Below, one piece after another: positions 26,347 through 35,798 of a DNA stretch of 64,000 nt. The stretch covers positions 80,401 through 144,400 of the forward strand of contig NZ_PUBZ01000022.1 in the NCBI RefSeq assembly GCF_003205875.1, given 5' to 3'. The notes below the pieces were generated by a model. That model did no database searches and was not told the DNA's origin. It saw only the letters and a program-made list of their open reading frames with translations. A program made the position numbers and the translations under genes. This DNA is from Herpetosiphon llansteffanensis (lineage in GTDB: Bacteria; Chloroflexota; Chloroflexia; Chloroflexales; Herpetosiphonaceae). The stretch's first letter is position 1; the number at the start of each line of letters is the position of its first letter.

Positions 26347-26394
26347 TTGACAAGACCATGATAGTTTAATACTCTAGAAGTAGATTATTCTACT
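26347..26394 (+). promoter_or_regulatory. padR promoter and overlapping operator
   Basis: TTGACA (26347-26352), 17-bp spacer, TACTCT (26370-26375). Directly downstream AGTAGA-TTAT-TCTACT (26379-26394) is a perfect inverted repeat over the expected start of transcription, a likely PadR operator. Confidence 0.6.
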
Positions 26395-26411
26395 ACTAGG
26401 ATATATGTGCT

Positions 26412-26957
26412 ATGAAAAAGTTGACTCAGGCTGAAGCGGCGATTTTAAGCTTGTTGGCAGAGCAGCCACGCTATGGCTATGAGCTCGAACAAATTATTCA
26501 GGCGCGGGGCATGCGCTTATGGACGGAAATAGCATTTTCGTCGATTTATTATTTGCTCAAAAAGCTTGAGCAAGCCCAACTGGTGGCTGGTGAAACCTCG
26601 CAAGGCGATGGGCGGCCTTCACGCATGGTTTATAACATTCTACCAAGTGGTAGGGCTGCATTGCAAGAGAGTTTGCAGGCAATGTTGAGTATGCCCCAAC
26701 AACGCTATTCATCGTTGCTCTTGGCCATGGCCAATTTTCCATTGCTTGATCTCAACGATATCATCAGCGCGCTAGAGCACTATTGCGCTGAATTGCGAGC
26801 GCAAATTGAGCGTGTTCAGCAACGTCGCGCCGAAGCGCCAACTGAAGTTTGGCATATTCAAGGCCTGTTTGATTATACCGAAACCATGATTCAGGCTGAG
26901 CACGATTGGCTAACCAAGTATTTGGTTCAGATTCGCCAACAGCTTAACGAGGCTTGA
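26412..26957 (+). CDS. PadR-family transcriptional regulator
   Basis: 181 residues with the PadR winged helix: AILSLLAEQPRYGYELEQII, then SSIYYLLKKLEQAQLV and the wing GRPSRMVYNILPSGRAAL; a helical C-terminal domain (Vir_C-like, about 95-180) mediates dimerisation. PadR proteins repress stress or efflux genes and themselves. No transporter or phenolic-acid gene is next to it, so the target is elsewhere. The ribosome site (AGGAT) is weak. A perfect inverted repeat at its own promoter suggests autorepression. Confidence 0.92.
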   Translation: MKKLTQAEAAILSLLAEQPRYGYELEQIIQARGMRLWTEIAFSSIYYLLKKLEQAQLVAGETSQGDGRPSRMVYNILPSGRAALQESLQAMLSMPQQRYSSLLLAMANFPLLDLNDIISALEHYCAELRAQIERVQQRRAEAPTEVWHIQGLFDYTETMIQAEHDWLTKYLVQIRQQLNEA

Positions 26958-27031
26958 TCAAGCAAGTCGGTGGAGTAGGCTTTAGATTAGTTTGTTGTAT
27001 ACAGCAGGTTGGTAGCGCTGCTTGGACCTAC

Positions 27032-27067
27032 AAACCACGCACCTGACCATATTCAGATGCGTGGTTT
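27032..27067 (+). terminator. Terminator between padR and the propeller cluster
   Basis: Perfect 10-bp stem AAACCACGCA/TGCGTGGTTT (27032-27041, 27058-27067). U tracts are short on both sides. Confidence 0.6.
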
Positions 27068-27081
27068 GCGCTTAAGCAGGC

Positions 27082-29220
27082 TTATTTGCTTGCTTGGGGA
27101 ATAAATTGGCGATAGCTTGGGCTAGCAGGAACATCATTAATTGCGAAGCTGGCGATGCCCAATGATGGCGTTGTGCCAACGTGGGTAAAGCTGCCTGCAA
27201 TATGAATATGCTCAGCGGTTACTGCCAGTTTATAGATTGAGCCATTCGGTGTATTGGCCGTCCCTTGCCATGTTGTACCATCCCAACGTGCTAGCGGGCC
27301 AATAGCTTGGTTATTGACTTGATTGAACTTGCCAGCAACATACAGATAATCAGCGGTACTCCGTAATGCTAACGGCACATCATCAAAACTGGCAACTGTG
27401 ATTAATGAGGCGCTATCAAAATCAAGGCGGCGCAGTTCATTGTTGTAGAGCAAGTAGAGTTCGTTATTCCACACCGTAATTTGTACATTTGGTCGCTGAT
27501 CAAATTGTTGCCATGCGGTTAGATATTGCCAACTTGTGCCATTCCAAAACGAAATTTCAATCAACCACGATCCACGATCCCCATCGATCCGCAATGAATA
27601 GATGTGCTCACCAGCACGATACACATTGCCATTGGTATAGCTGGGGATGAATGGTCGCCATTGATCGTGGTTGATTGCGACTGTTCCGCTTATAGCTTGG
27701 TTATTGATGGTGCCAGAATACAAACTTGCTAATACGTCTGTCCCAGAAATTGCCCAAGTAAGATTAAAGCCATCCAACATAACCGGTGCGTTTAGGCTGC
27801 CTGTTGGCTCAAACTGCCAGATCGCGCTGGCTAAATTTGAGGTCGTGGTAAATGGGCTACTGCCAACTAAATAAGTTTGGGCATCCTGGGTCGTTAATAA
27901 TTTTGCAAAATAGGGAACTTTGCGAAGATCATGCCAATTTGAACCATTCCAATGCGCAGCCTGCCAACTACTATCAATAATTAAAGGCTGGTTTTGAAGA
28001 TCAGCAAGATCGCTAACCCAACGATGGGTCGTAGCTGTGGCCAAATTAGTCAGATTGTTGCCATCCCAAAAGACCAATTGGCTTGCTTGGCCATTGAGTG
28101 TGAAACTGCCAGCGAGGTAGATGCCGTTGCTGCTGGCTTCAATCGCGCTAATCGAGGCAATCTCCATTGGTAGATTGACACTATTCCAGCCTGCATTGCT
28201 GCGTTGCCAAAGTTGAGTATTGGTTGCTGCATACAATTGCTGATCGAATTCCACCAAATCACGGGCCGAACCAGTGATCAATGATGGATCGGCGACCCAA
28301 GTATTGGCAGCCCAATGGTAGATTTTGGTTTTGGCTCCTTGATCGTAGATCGGCTGGCGAATATAGAAGGTATTGCTCAAGACATGGGTTTCTTGTGCAG
28401 GATAAACATACTCAGGCACTGGCAGGTTGTTCCAAACGCCCTGTTGCCAGCGGGCAAAATAGTCAATTGCCGTCTGGTCAATTGATAGCACTTCACCAGA
28501 AACTACAACTGCCTCATCGGTCGCCGCAAATTGATAGAGTGAGCTATCAATATTGGCAACTTTGCGATAGCCAGTTGGTTGCCATGCCAACAACGAATTA
28601 ACCACTAAATCATTGAATTGCGAGAAATTGCCGCTGACATACAAGGTATCGCTCACAACATCGAGATCATGCACTTTGGGGATATTCGAATAATCATAAA
28701 AATCGCTTGTGCCCCGAAAGCCGGTGCCAAATGACTCAAAGGCTGTGCCATTCCAGCGGGCAATGCCGTTCATCGTCTGGCCAGCAAATTGGCGAAAAGC
28801 ACCACCAACAATCAATTGATCATGGTAGCTGGTAAGCGTATAAATCGCGCCAGAATCATTTGGTTGTAAGCCATAGCCTTGCCATGCAGTGCCATTCCAC
28901 GAGGCCAAGCCATTAACTTCTTGACCATTCAGATAATTGAAACCACCAGTTACATACAGTCGATCGTTTTCATCGACATATAATTTGCTGATCGTACCTG
29001 GAATTTGCAGATTGTTCTGGAGCGTGGTATTCCAAGTGCCAGTAATCACGCTGCTGGTGGTTAATGGGGCAATCTGGCTTAATGAATGTGCAACTAGCTG
29101 CTGTTCATAACTACTATCATCAGCAAGCGTTGTTGATTGTCGGGCTTGGGTAGGTAAATTGCCAGTGTAGAGGCCAAGGATCGCAACAATCAAACCTAAA
29201 CGAATCCGTAGTTTTCCCAT
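27082..29220 (-). CDS. Secreted beta-propeller-like repeat protein, copy 1
   Basis: 712 residues. Signal peptide (LGLIVAILGLYTGNLPTQA, cleavage near ARQ). The mature part has about a dozen repeats of the type LYVTGGFNYLNGQ...LASWNGTAWQGYG, alternating 'sees GG(S/A)F' strands and 'RWNGT.W' turns, as in kelch/propeller repeat proteins. The C-terminus is YRQFIPQASK, parallel to QYIPQVGK and IYLPSINK in the next two genes, possibly a sorting tail. It is the last of three tandem paralogues. A catalytic centre is not seen; surface binding or adhesion is the likeliest role. Confidence 0.75.
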   Translation of the reverse strand: MGKLRIRLGLIVAILGLYTGNLPTQARQSTTLADDSSYEQQLVAHSLSQIAPLTTSSVITGTWNTTLQNNLQIPGTISKLYVDENDRLYVTGGFNYLNGQEVNGLASWNGTAWQGYGLQPNDSGAIYTLTSYHDQLIVGGAFRQFAGQTMNGIARWNGTAFESFGTGFRGTSDFYDYSNIPKVHDLDVVSDTLYVSGNFSQFNDLVVNSLLAWQPTGYRKVANIDSSLYQFAATDEAVVVSGEVLSIDQTAIDYFARWQQGVWNNLPVPEYVYPAQETHVLSNTFYIRQPIYDQGAKTKIYHWAANTWVADPSLITGSARDLVEFDQQLYAATNTQLWQRSNAGWNSVNLPMEIASISAIEASSNGIYLAGSFTLNGQASQLVFWDGNNLTNLATATTHRWVSDLADLQNQPLIIDSSWQAAHWNGSNWHDLRKVPYFAKLLTTQDAQTYLVGSSPFTTTSNLASAIWQFEPTGSLNAPVMLDGFNLTWAISGTDVLASLYSGTINNQAISGTVAINHDQWRPFIPSYTNGNVYRAGEHIYSLRIDGDRGSWLIEISFWNGTSWQYLTAWQQFDQRPNVQITVWNNELYLLYNNELRRLDFDSASLITVASFDDVPLALRSTADYLYVAGKFNQVNNQAIGPLARWDGTTWQGTANTPNGSIYKLAVTAEHIHIAGSFTHVGTTPSLGIASFAINDVPASPSYRQFIPQASK

Positions 29221-29317
29221 TGTAAATCCATCTCCATACTACATAATAGAACCATAAACCTAGACCTACCGTTAGTGTAGTGTGAAGATAGTTGGTAGGA
29301 TTAATTCAACTATAGTA

Positions 29318-29371
29318 CAGCATAATTAACAACTGCTTTACTTGATAGCTAAGCAATTGTTAATTATGCTG
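29318..29371 (-). terminator. Long AT-rich inverted repeat between propeller copies 1 and 2
   Basis: CAGCATAATTAACAA...TTGTTAATTATGCTG: 15-bp outer arms (29318-29332, 29357-29371) extended by CTGC/GCAA with a mismatch. It follows the copy 2 stop and may be a terminator or mRNA-processing site. Confidence 0.55.
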
Positions 29372-29377
29372 ATAGGT

Positions 29378-31495
29378 TTATTTACCGACTTGCGGAATAT
29401 ATTGGCGATAGATCGCAAGGTCTAAGCTGGCTATGCCAAGCGATGGAATATTGCCAACACGAGTAAAGTTGCCTCCAATATGGATATAGCGAGACGTAAC
29501 AACCATCGTCTCAACGGTGCCATTAGGCGCATCAGCAAATCCTTGCCAGGTTGAGCCATTCCAACGAGCCATGTGCCCGATGCTTTGATTATTAATCTTG
29601 CTAAAGCGTCCGGCAACATATATATGCTCAGGGGTAGCACGTAATGCGAGCGGTACATCATCGAAACTTGCAACCGTGATCAATGTGTTGCTCGCCTTAT
29701 CAAAACGGCGTAGCTCATTTTCATATAGAAAATATAAATTACCCCGCCATGGTACGACCAATGATGATATTCTATAGGGACTGGGTTGTAGCCAGCTTTT
29801 GAGTTCCTGCCAATCAACCCCATTCCAAAACGCAATACTAATATCTAGAGGATCACTAAAACCATATATCAAGTCCTTCACGCGGACTGCATATAAGGTT
29901 TGACCAGCAACAAATATAGAACTTTCAGGATAACTCGATCGGTTGGTAAGTTGCCGCCATTGCCCGTTTTTAAGCGACCATGCCCCAACAATTGGCTGAT
30001 TATTAATCGTCCCTGAGGGTATATTCGCTATTAATTCACTTCCTGAGGCCGACCACTTAATCCATGGGAGTTGGAATATAAAAGGTGGAACACGGTCGCC
30101 ATTTGGCTCAAAGCGCTCAATTGATAATCCTGCTAGGTAGGTATTATCGTTATCAATTGTTATCAGTTCCTGTGTGTTTACAAACTGAGCAAGGCGTTGC
30201 CACGCTGTGCTAGTCCAACGCTGGAGGTTATAATGAACTCCAGAAATGATGATTGGCTGACCCTGAAGATTCCCAATACTCCGAATCGTTTCGTGTTTGA
30301 AGGTGCTGGCTACATCGTGAACCGTTGTGCCATCCCAAAAAACCAATTGGCTCCGTTGATTGTTGATCTCGAATTCGCCCGCCAGATAGATGCCAGTACT
30401 ACTTGCTACCATATCGGCAATTTCATAGATAGTGATTGGGAGATTGATTGCGCTCCAGTCGAAACTAGTTCGTTGCCACAACTTGGCATTGGAAACACTA
30501 AACAGCTGCCCATTCCATTGCACTAAATCGATGGCTGAGCCTTGACTGATCTTGCTATCATTAATCCACGTATTATTCTTCCAACGATAGATATTAGTAA
30601 AAAAAGGATAATAATACTCATAACCACGGGTATAGAAGGTATCGCTAAAGACAAAGGTTTCTGATCCCAGCGGAGCCCACGATGGCACCCATGGATTCAT
30701 CCAAGCTCCATCTTGCCAAAGCGCAAAATCGGCAGCACCCATGTTCCCAATCGAGCGGAAGGAACCAGTTACCAGCATTTTGGAATTGGTTGCTGAAAAT
30801 TGATACAGCCCTCCCTCAATCTCGGCAACTTTACGATAGCCGGTTGGCTGCCAAGCCAGCAATGAGTTAACCGCTAATTGATTAAAACTGGTGAAACTGC
30901 CAGTGATATACAAGGTATCGCTGACGACATCAAGATCATAGACTTTTGGCCGCTCTGAATAATCGTAGGGTGCGCTGACTCCCTGAAAACCACTACCAAA
31001 GCCCTCAAAGGCCGTGTCATTCCAGCGAGCAATCCCATTGTGTGGCTGACCTGCCAAGTTTTTAAATTCACCGCCAACAATCAGTTGATCATGGTAGGTG
31101 GTCATGGCATAAATTGTGTCACGATCATCAGGCTGTAAGCCATAGCCTTGCCAGGTATTGCCATCCCACGACGCAAGGCCATTGAATTCTTGATTATTCA
31201 GGTAATTGAATGATCCCGTCACATATAGCCGGTCATGGTCATCAACATAGAGTTTTTTGATCGTGCCTGGAACCTGTAGCTGATTGTTAAGGCTGGTATT
31301 CCATGTGCCAGTAATCAGATTGCTGGTGGTTAATGGGGCCATCGAATCAACTGCTACGCTGGGTTGTGTTTGTTCAGCAACAGGCTGAACAAGCAGCCTT
31401 GGTTGTTGGGCTTGGGTTGCCAAACTGCTCGACCAAACGATAATGAGCAGCAGCGCTAACCTGACACTGCTTGCGCCAATGCGGTGGATATTCAT
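29378..31495 (-). CDS. Secreted beta-propeller-like repeat protein, copy 2
   Basis: 705 residues, closely related to copy 1 along its length (LYVTGSFNYLNNQEFNGLAS versus LYVTGGFNYLNGQEVNGLAS). Signal peptide with hydrophobic LALLLIIVW and an A-x-A site at TQAQ. The same WNG-T-W / GGSF repeats follow and the end is QYIPQVGK. AGAGGAG about 8 nt ahead supports the ATG. Copy 3 lies 55 nt upstream, so copies 3 and 2 are probably co-transcribed. Tandem duplication explains the set; sequence divergence between copies is concentrated in the middle of the proteins. Confidence 0.75.
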   Translation of the reverse strand: MNIHRIGASSVRLALLLIIVWSSSLATQAQQPRLLVQPVAEQTQPSVAVDSMAPLTTSNLITGTWNTSLNNQLQVPGTIKKLYVDDHDRLYVTGSFNYLNNQEFNGLASWDGNTWQGYGLQPDDRDTIYAMTTYHDQLIVGGEFKNLAGQPHNGIARWNDTAFEGFGSGFQGVSAPYDYSERPKVYDLDVVSDTLYITGSFTSFNQLAVNSLLAWQPTGYRKVAEIEGGLYQFSATNSKMLVTGSFRSIGNMGAADFALWQDGAWMNPWVPSWAPLGSETFVFSDTFYTRGYEYYYPFFTNIYRWKNNTWINDSKISQGSAIDLVQWNGQLFSVSNAKLWQRTSFDWSAINLPITIYEIADMVASSTGIYLAGEFEINNQRSQLVFWDGTTVHDVASTFKHETIRSIGNLQGQPIIISGVHYNLQRWTSTAWQRLAQFVNTQELITIDNDNTYLAGLSIERFEPNGDRVPPFIFQLPWIKWSASGSELIANIPSGTINNQPIVGAWSLKNGQWRQLTNRSSYPESSIFVAGQTLYAVRVKDLIYGFSDPLDISIAFWNGVDWQELKSWLQPSPYRISSLVVPWRGNLYFLYENELRRFDKASNTLITVASFDDVPLALRATPEHIYVAGRFSKINNQSIGHMARWNGSTWQGFADAPNGTVETMVVTSRYIHIGGNFTRVGNIPSLGIASLDLAIYRQYIPQVGK

Positions 31496-31550
31496 CTTAA
31501 ACTCCTCTTTCTAGGTTGATGAACTAGCCCTATTCCGAGTAGGGCATGGT

Positions 31551-33683
31551 TTATTTATTGATCGATGGTAGATAGATCATATAGGGCGTAAGATCAACGC
31601 TGGCAATGCCAAACGAACTGATCGGCCCAACATGAGTGAACTTGCCGCTGACATGGATAACATCGTTAGTAACGACCATTGTTTCAATATCGCCATTTGG
31701 CACCGTTGTAAAACCTTGCCAGTCGTTACCATCCCAGCGCGCAATCCGCTCAATTGATTGATTATTGATCTGCGTGAAGCGCCCAGTAATGTACAAATAG
31801 GGAGTGCCAATAGCTCGTAGCAGATGAAGTTTTCCATCAAACGTCGCAACCACCGTTGTTGGGCCATCATCATAACGGCGTAATTCATTGCCATGGGTAA
31901 AATAGAGATGATCGCGCCAAGCAATTGCTTGAAGCGGCCTTTCAGAATCAATCGTGTAATGGCTACTGAGAAACTGCCAGAATTGACCATTCCAATAGTA
32001 AATATCATTGTGGGTGCTTGGGTAGTACGACACAATACAATAGAGCCGGCGGTTAGTGGGATAGACCATGCCTCGACACGAGATAGGGGTAATTTTTTGC
32101 AAGCCTGAGTCATTAACCTTAAATACGCCGCTAATTTCTTGATTATTGGCAAGCGCTTTTTGGGTATTTAACCAAACCTGTCCCATTGATGCATTTAAAT
32201 GAATGAAATTAAGCTGATTCGGAGCGTCCGTGAGGACTAACGAGGTAGTTAGGGTTCCGTTTGGCAGAAAGTGCCAAATCGCACTATGAATAGGCGGGAC
32301 TGGCGCGATTGAGTAGCCCTCAACTAAATAGGTTCTTGTTGGGGTTGTTATCAGACCCGAATTGGTTGAATAGAGGGTTTTCCAGTGATTTTCAGTCCAT
32401 AGCTGAAGTTTATAATCTTGAATAATCGGCTTGCCTGCAAGATCGCCAATCTGATTTATCGGAGTGTGGCGCATAATCTGGGGTATATTTGTCACATTCT
32501 GGCCATCCCAATGAAATAAGTTACTTGGTTGACCATTAATGATGAAACTTCCCGCCGCATACACTCCAGTGCTATTGCCTGCGATTGAGTTTAGTCTTCT
32601 AATAGTAACTGGAAGGTTAAGTTTATGCCAACCATCGTTGCTGCGTTGCCAGATCGATTTGGAATCCACATAATTAGCGGCATACAGGGTTCCATTGCCT
32701 ACCGTCCATCCAGCCATTGAATCAGTTATGACTGATGTGTCGCTAATCCATGTATTGTTGGCCCACTGGTGAACCATGGTATGGCTTGATTGATTGGGCG
32801 CAGGGGTTATCAGATACATTGTATTGTTCAGCACCTCAAGGCCCTTCACGGTGGTTATACCGGCAGGCATTGGCAGTTGGCTCCAAGTTTGGTTTTGCAA
32901 AAGGGCAAATTGGTTGATTGGCATGTCGTTGATACTAGTTATAAGGCCAGCCACGATCGTAGCATTGGTTGTTGAGGCAATATCGTAAACCCGATCGATC
33001 ACCTTCGCTATTTGACCATAGCTCGTGGGATTCCAATAGGCAAACGCTTCTGCTGGAACGTTATCAAAGGAAGCAAAATTGCCCCCAATCTGTAGACTAT
33101 CGCTGATCACAGCTAAATCGTGTACTTCGCCAATTAACGTTGGATTGTGGATGAGGCCGTTACCAAAGGGTTGAAACTGTGTACCATCCCAGCGTGCTAG
33201 GCTATTCATCGTCCTGCCGCCAATTTGGCGAAAGAAACCGCCAATAACTAATTCACCATGATAGAGTTTAAGTGTATTGATAGCGAGCTTATCATCATCG
33301 GTAAGACCATAATCTTGCCACGTTGCGCCATCCCATGAGGCAAATTGCTTAATTGTTTCACCTTCAATCCAGTCAAATTCTCCATGAATATATAACCGAT
33401 CTTGTTCATCAACAAAGATTCGCCAAATATCGCCAGGAAGCTCTAGACTTCGTTCGTAGCCTGTATACCATGTGCCAGTAATCAGATTAGTTGCTGTTAA
33501 ACTGCTAGTTTGGTTAAGTGGTGATATTAATGGGGGCAATTCGCTTCCAGCTGAGGAATTGATTGGGATGATATTGAGCGAAGCTACGCTTGATTGTGCT
33601 TGCGCTAATCGTAGCTGAAGCAGGATAACAATAAGTAGAAAACTAATGCCAATTTGCCGCTTACCAAACCATGTTGCTGCCAT
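31551..33683 (-). CDS. Secreted beta-propeller-like repeat protein, copy 3 (most diverged)
   Basis: 710 residues. Signal peptide (IGISFLLIVILLQLRLAQAQ). Repeats such as LYIHGEFDWIEGETIKQFAS, LVIGGFFRQIGGRTMNSLAR and YITGRFTQINNQSIERIAR match those of copies 1 and 2 but with lower identity. It ends IYLPSINK. GGGAG eight nt ahead of the ATG. It is the first gene of the three in transcription order. The 55-nt gap to copy 2 contains a small hairpin (GCCCTA/TAGGGC, 31529-31546). Confidence 0.75.
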   Translation of the reverse strand: MAATWFGKRQIGISFLLIVILLQLRLAQAQSSVASLNIIPINSSAGSELPPLISPLNQTSSLTATNLITGTWYTGYERSLELPGDIWRIFVDEQDRLYIHGEFDWIEGETIKQFASWDGATWQDYGLTDDDKLAINTLKLYHGELVIGGFFRQIGGRTMNSLARWDGTQFQPFGNGLIHNPTLIGEVHDLAVISDSLQIGGNFASFDNVPAEAFAYWNPTSYGQIAKVIDRVYDIASTTNATIVAGLITSINDMPINQFALLQNQTWSQLPMPAGITTVKGLEVLNNTMYLITPAPNQSSHTMVHQWANNTWISDTSVITDSMAGWTVGNGTLYAANYVDSKSIWQRSNDGWHKLNLPVTIRRLNSIAGNSTGVYAAGSFIINGQPSNLFHWDGQNVTNIPQIMRHTPINQIGDLAGKPIIQDYKLQLWTENHWKTLYSTNSGLITTPTRTYLVEGYSIAPVPPIHSAIWHFLPNGTLTTSLVLTDAPNQLNFIHLNASMGQVWLNTQKALANNQEISGVFKVNDSGLQKITPISCRGMVYPTNRRLYCIVSYYPSTHNDIYYWNGQFWQFLSSHYTIDSERPLQAIAWRDHLYFTHGNELRRYDDGPTTVVATFDGKLHLLRAIGTPYLYITGRFTQINNQSIERIARWDGNDWQGFTTVPNGDIETMVVTNDVIHVSGKFTHVGPISSFGIASVDLTPYMIYLPSINK

Positions 33684-33795
33684 GATAACGCTCCCAACGT
33701 TAGTAGATGTTATTTATGGGCTGGTAGGGGATTTTGCATTAAAACTCCACTACTCTGCCTCAGTTATAAGTATAAGCCGCATGTCAATCTAAAAA

Positions 33796-33838
33796 ATAGT
33801 ATTAAATACAAACAGCTTGGTGTGTTACCAAGCTGTTT
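33796..33838 (-). terminator. Terminator of the AAA ATPase gene
   Basis: Perfect 12-bp stem AAACAGCTTGGT/ACCAAGCTGTTT (33810-33821, 33827-33838), 5-nt loop, followed on the minus strand by an A/T-rich GTATTTAATACTATTTTTT tail. Confidence 0.85.
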
Positions 33839-33860
33839 GATGCTTATTTGGCGAATCTGA

Positions 33861-35471
33861 TTAATCCAAACGCACTTTAGCACCGAAGTTTTTGGCTTCT
33901 TTGCTGACAAAGTAGGTTCCACAGGCAGCATCAATTAAATCGGGATTGAAGGTCACTTGTTCCATATTATATTTGGCGATGCTAATCATCTGATCGAGAA
34001 TATCGCGCGGTTGGCACATGCGGAACGGGCGATCATCAGGCTTGTACCATTTTTCCACCAAATAATCTAAGCCCTTGGGATCAAGGTTGATCTTACGGCC
34101 TTTACAGACCAACGACCAAATTTGCCGCCATTGGGATTCATCGGGGTCGCGCACCTCGATTTTAAATTTAATCCGGCGCAAGAAGGCTTCGTCAGCAACT
34201 TGGCTGGGGTCGAGGTTGGTCGAGAAGATCAGCAACTGATCAAAAGGAACTTCGATTTTTTGGCCAGTGATCGTGGTCAAATAATCGTAGCGTTTTTCGA
34301 GTGGCACAATCCAGCGGTTGAGCAAGTCCATCGGGCGACATTGTTGGCGACCAAAGTCGTCGATCAAGAAAATGCCGCCGTTGGCCTTCATTTGGAATGG
34401 TGCTTCGTAAAAGCGCCCAGTTTCGTTGAAGGTCAAATCGAGCGCTTCGAGGGTCAATTCGCCCCCGACCACCACCACCGGGCGTTTGATTTTGGCCCAG
34501 CGCAAATCATACTCCGATGTGCCGACGTTGACCTCTTTATCGACCAAGGTATGCACGATACTATCGTAGACCTTGATAATTTGGCCATCGGCATCAATCG
34601 CATAGGGCACGAAAATATCATCGCCCATCAGGCGGGTAATGCGCTCGGCGATACTGGTTTTGCCATTGCCTGGGTAGCCAAACAAGAAGATCGACGCGCC
34701 AGAGTTGACCGCAGGCCCAACTTCATTCAACACTTGGTCGGTGATAATCAAATCGCTGAAGGCTTTGCGAATATTGCGCCGCGTGATGACCATATTTTTG
34801 ATCGTTTGGGCTTTGACTGATTCGAGAAACTGCTCAAATGGCACAGGAGCAGGGCCGCTATAATTACTTTTCTTCATGGCATCTTCAGCGGCCTGCGAGC
34901 CACGCGGAGTCAAAATATATTCATAGTTGGTATCACCGAAGCCACGTTGGCCAGCAATATCGATATATTCCGAGCTGCGCATTTGGGTAATGACCGGATC
35001 GAGCACGCTATAAAATAAGCGCACTTCTTGGGCCAACTCCATGCCAGTTACCCGTGAGCGATTATAAATGACCCGCAGCAATTGGTCCTGAATTTGGGTT
35101 CGATTCAGGCCAGTTTCTTCGATGGTGGTTGGTACTTTGGGGTGATAGCTATTCCCCGATGGGGCTGAGCCATCGTCACTAGGTACATCCCCCCCTAAAA
35201 CCCGCGCGCCGCTCAATTTGCCATTGGCTTGGGCCTCAGCAACCAAGGCATCGAGCTGTTGTTTGTGCATATTTAAGTGGCGGGTGGCCTCGTAATCGTT
35301 TTGCTCACGCGCTTCCTTCAAGCAATCGTAGAGCGCCCGCGCCACAGCATACTTAATCCCATCGACATACATATGGTGCAAATATTCGCCCGGACGCACG
35401 TAGCAGTCGGGTGTATGATCATTTCGAGCTTTCATTTCGTCATACGAACGCGCATCCAGTAAAAATCGCAT
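33861..35471 (-). CDS. AAA-family ATPase with N-terminal winged-helix-like region
   Basis: 536 residues. The C-terminal half is an AAA+ module: Walker A GYPGNGKTS (about 264), Walker B GIFLIDDFGRQ, sensor IFSTNLDP and an RR arginine finger in AFLRRIKFKI, then a helical lid. The N-terminal half has a helical part and a winged-helix-like segment (RTQIQDQLLRVIYNRSRV, LTPRGSQAAEDAM). MoxR-like ATPases have a similar core, but no VWA partner adjoins; the VWA gene at 4607 is far away. I recognise the fold, not the role. It appears monocistronic with its own promoter and terminator. Confidence 0.75.
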   Translation of the reverse strand: MRFLLDARSYDEMKARNDHTPDCYVRPGEYLHHMYVDGIKYAVARALYDCLKEAREQNDYEATRHLNMHKQQLDALVAEAQANGKLSGARVLGGDVPSDDGSAPSGNSYHPKVPTTIEETGLNRTQIQDQLLRVIYNRSRVTGMELAQEVRLFYSVLDPVITQMRSSEYIDIAGQRGFGDTNYEYILTPRGSQAAEDAMKKSNYSGPAPVPFEQFLESVKAQTIKNMVITRRNIRKAFSDLIITDQVLNEVGPAVNSGASIFLFGYPGNGKTSIAERITRLMGDDIFVPYAIDADGQIIKVYDSIVHTLVDKEVNVGTSEYDLRWAKIKRPVVVVGGELTLEALDLTFNETGRFYEAPFQMKANGGIFLIDDFGRQQCRPMDLLNRWIVPLEKRYDYLTTITGQKIEVPFDQLLIFSTNLDPSQVADEAFLRRIKFKIEVRDPDESQWRQIWSLVCKGRKINLDPKGLDYLVEKWYKPDDRPFRMCQPRDILDQMISIAKYNMEQVTFNPDLIDAACGTYFVSKEAKNFGAKVRLD

Positions 35472-35538
35472 GCCTCACATCCCTTCGTGTATTGCCGTTG
35501 CAACAAGCATTGCTAAATTCGCAAAATCATCTAGCTTA

Positions 35539-35568
35539 ATTATAGGGGCCAAAAATCACCCCACGCAA
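35539..35568 (-). promoter_or_regulatory. Promoter of the AAA ATPase gene
   Basis: Minus strand TTGCGT (35568-35563), 18-bp spacer, TATAAT (35544-35539). The rest of 35472-35798 shows no gene. Confidence 0.5.
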
Positions 35569-35798
35569 GCACGACTTTGGGGGGAAATGGTTAAAGTACC
35601 TTAATCCCCTCTAAACTGCCTACTATGGCCGATACCGATCGCAGACCAATGTTTGCTGAATCGCTCGGCTATGCAAGCCAACAACCCGCTCGCCGCAATA
35701 TGCTATCGTATAGCCATTATTGTACTACTACATCATATCGTATTTAGCCGACATTTTGAGTTGAATCGAACTCGTGTAGGATGGCAAGGAGTGCCAGT

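Noticed and set aside
34122..34820. 232-residue + strand frame inside the AAA ATPase gene
   Set aside because: Antisense to a well-supported gene; sequence has no family features and depends on the codon bias of the other strand.
35781..35798. Upstream start for the receiver protein
   Set aside because: The ATG at 35799 has AAGGAG at proper spacing; the earlier ATG would place the ribosome site inside the gene.
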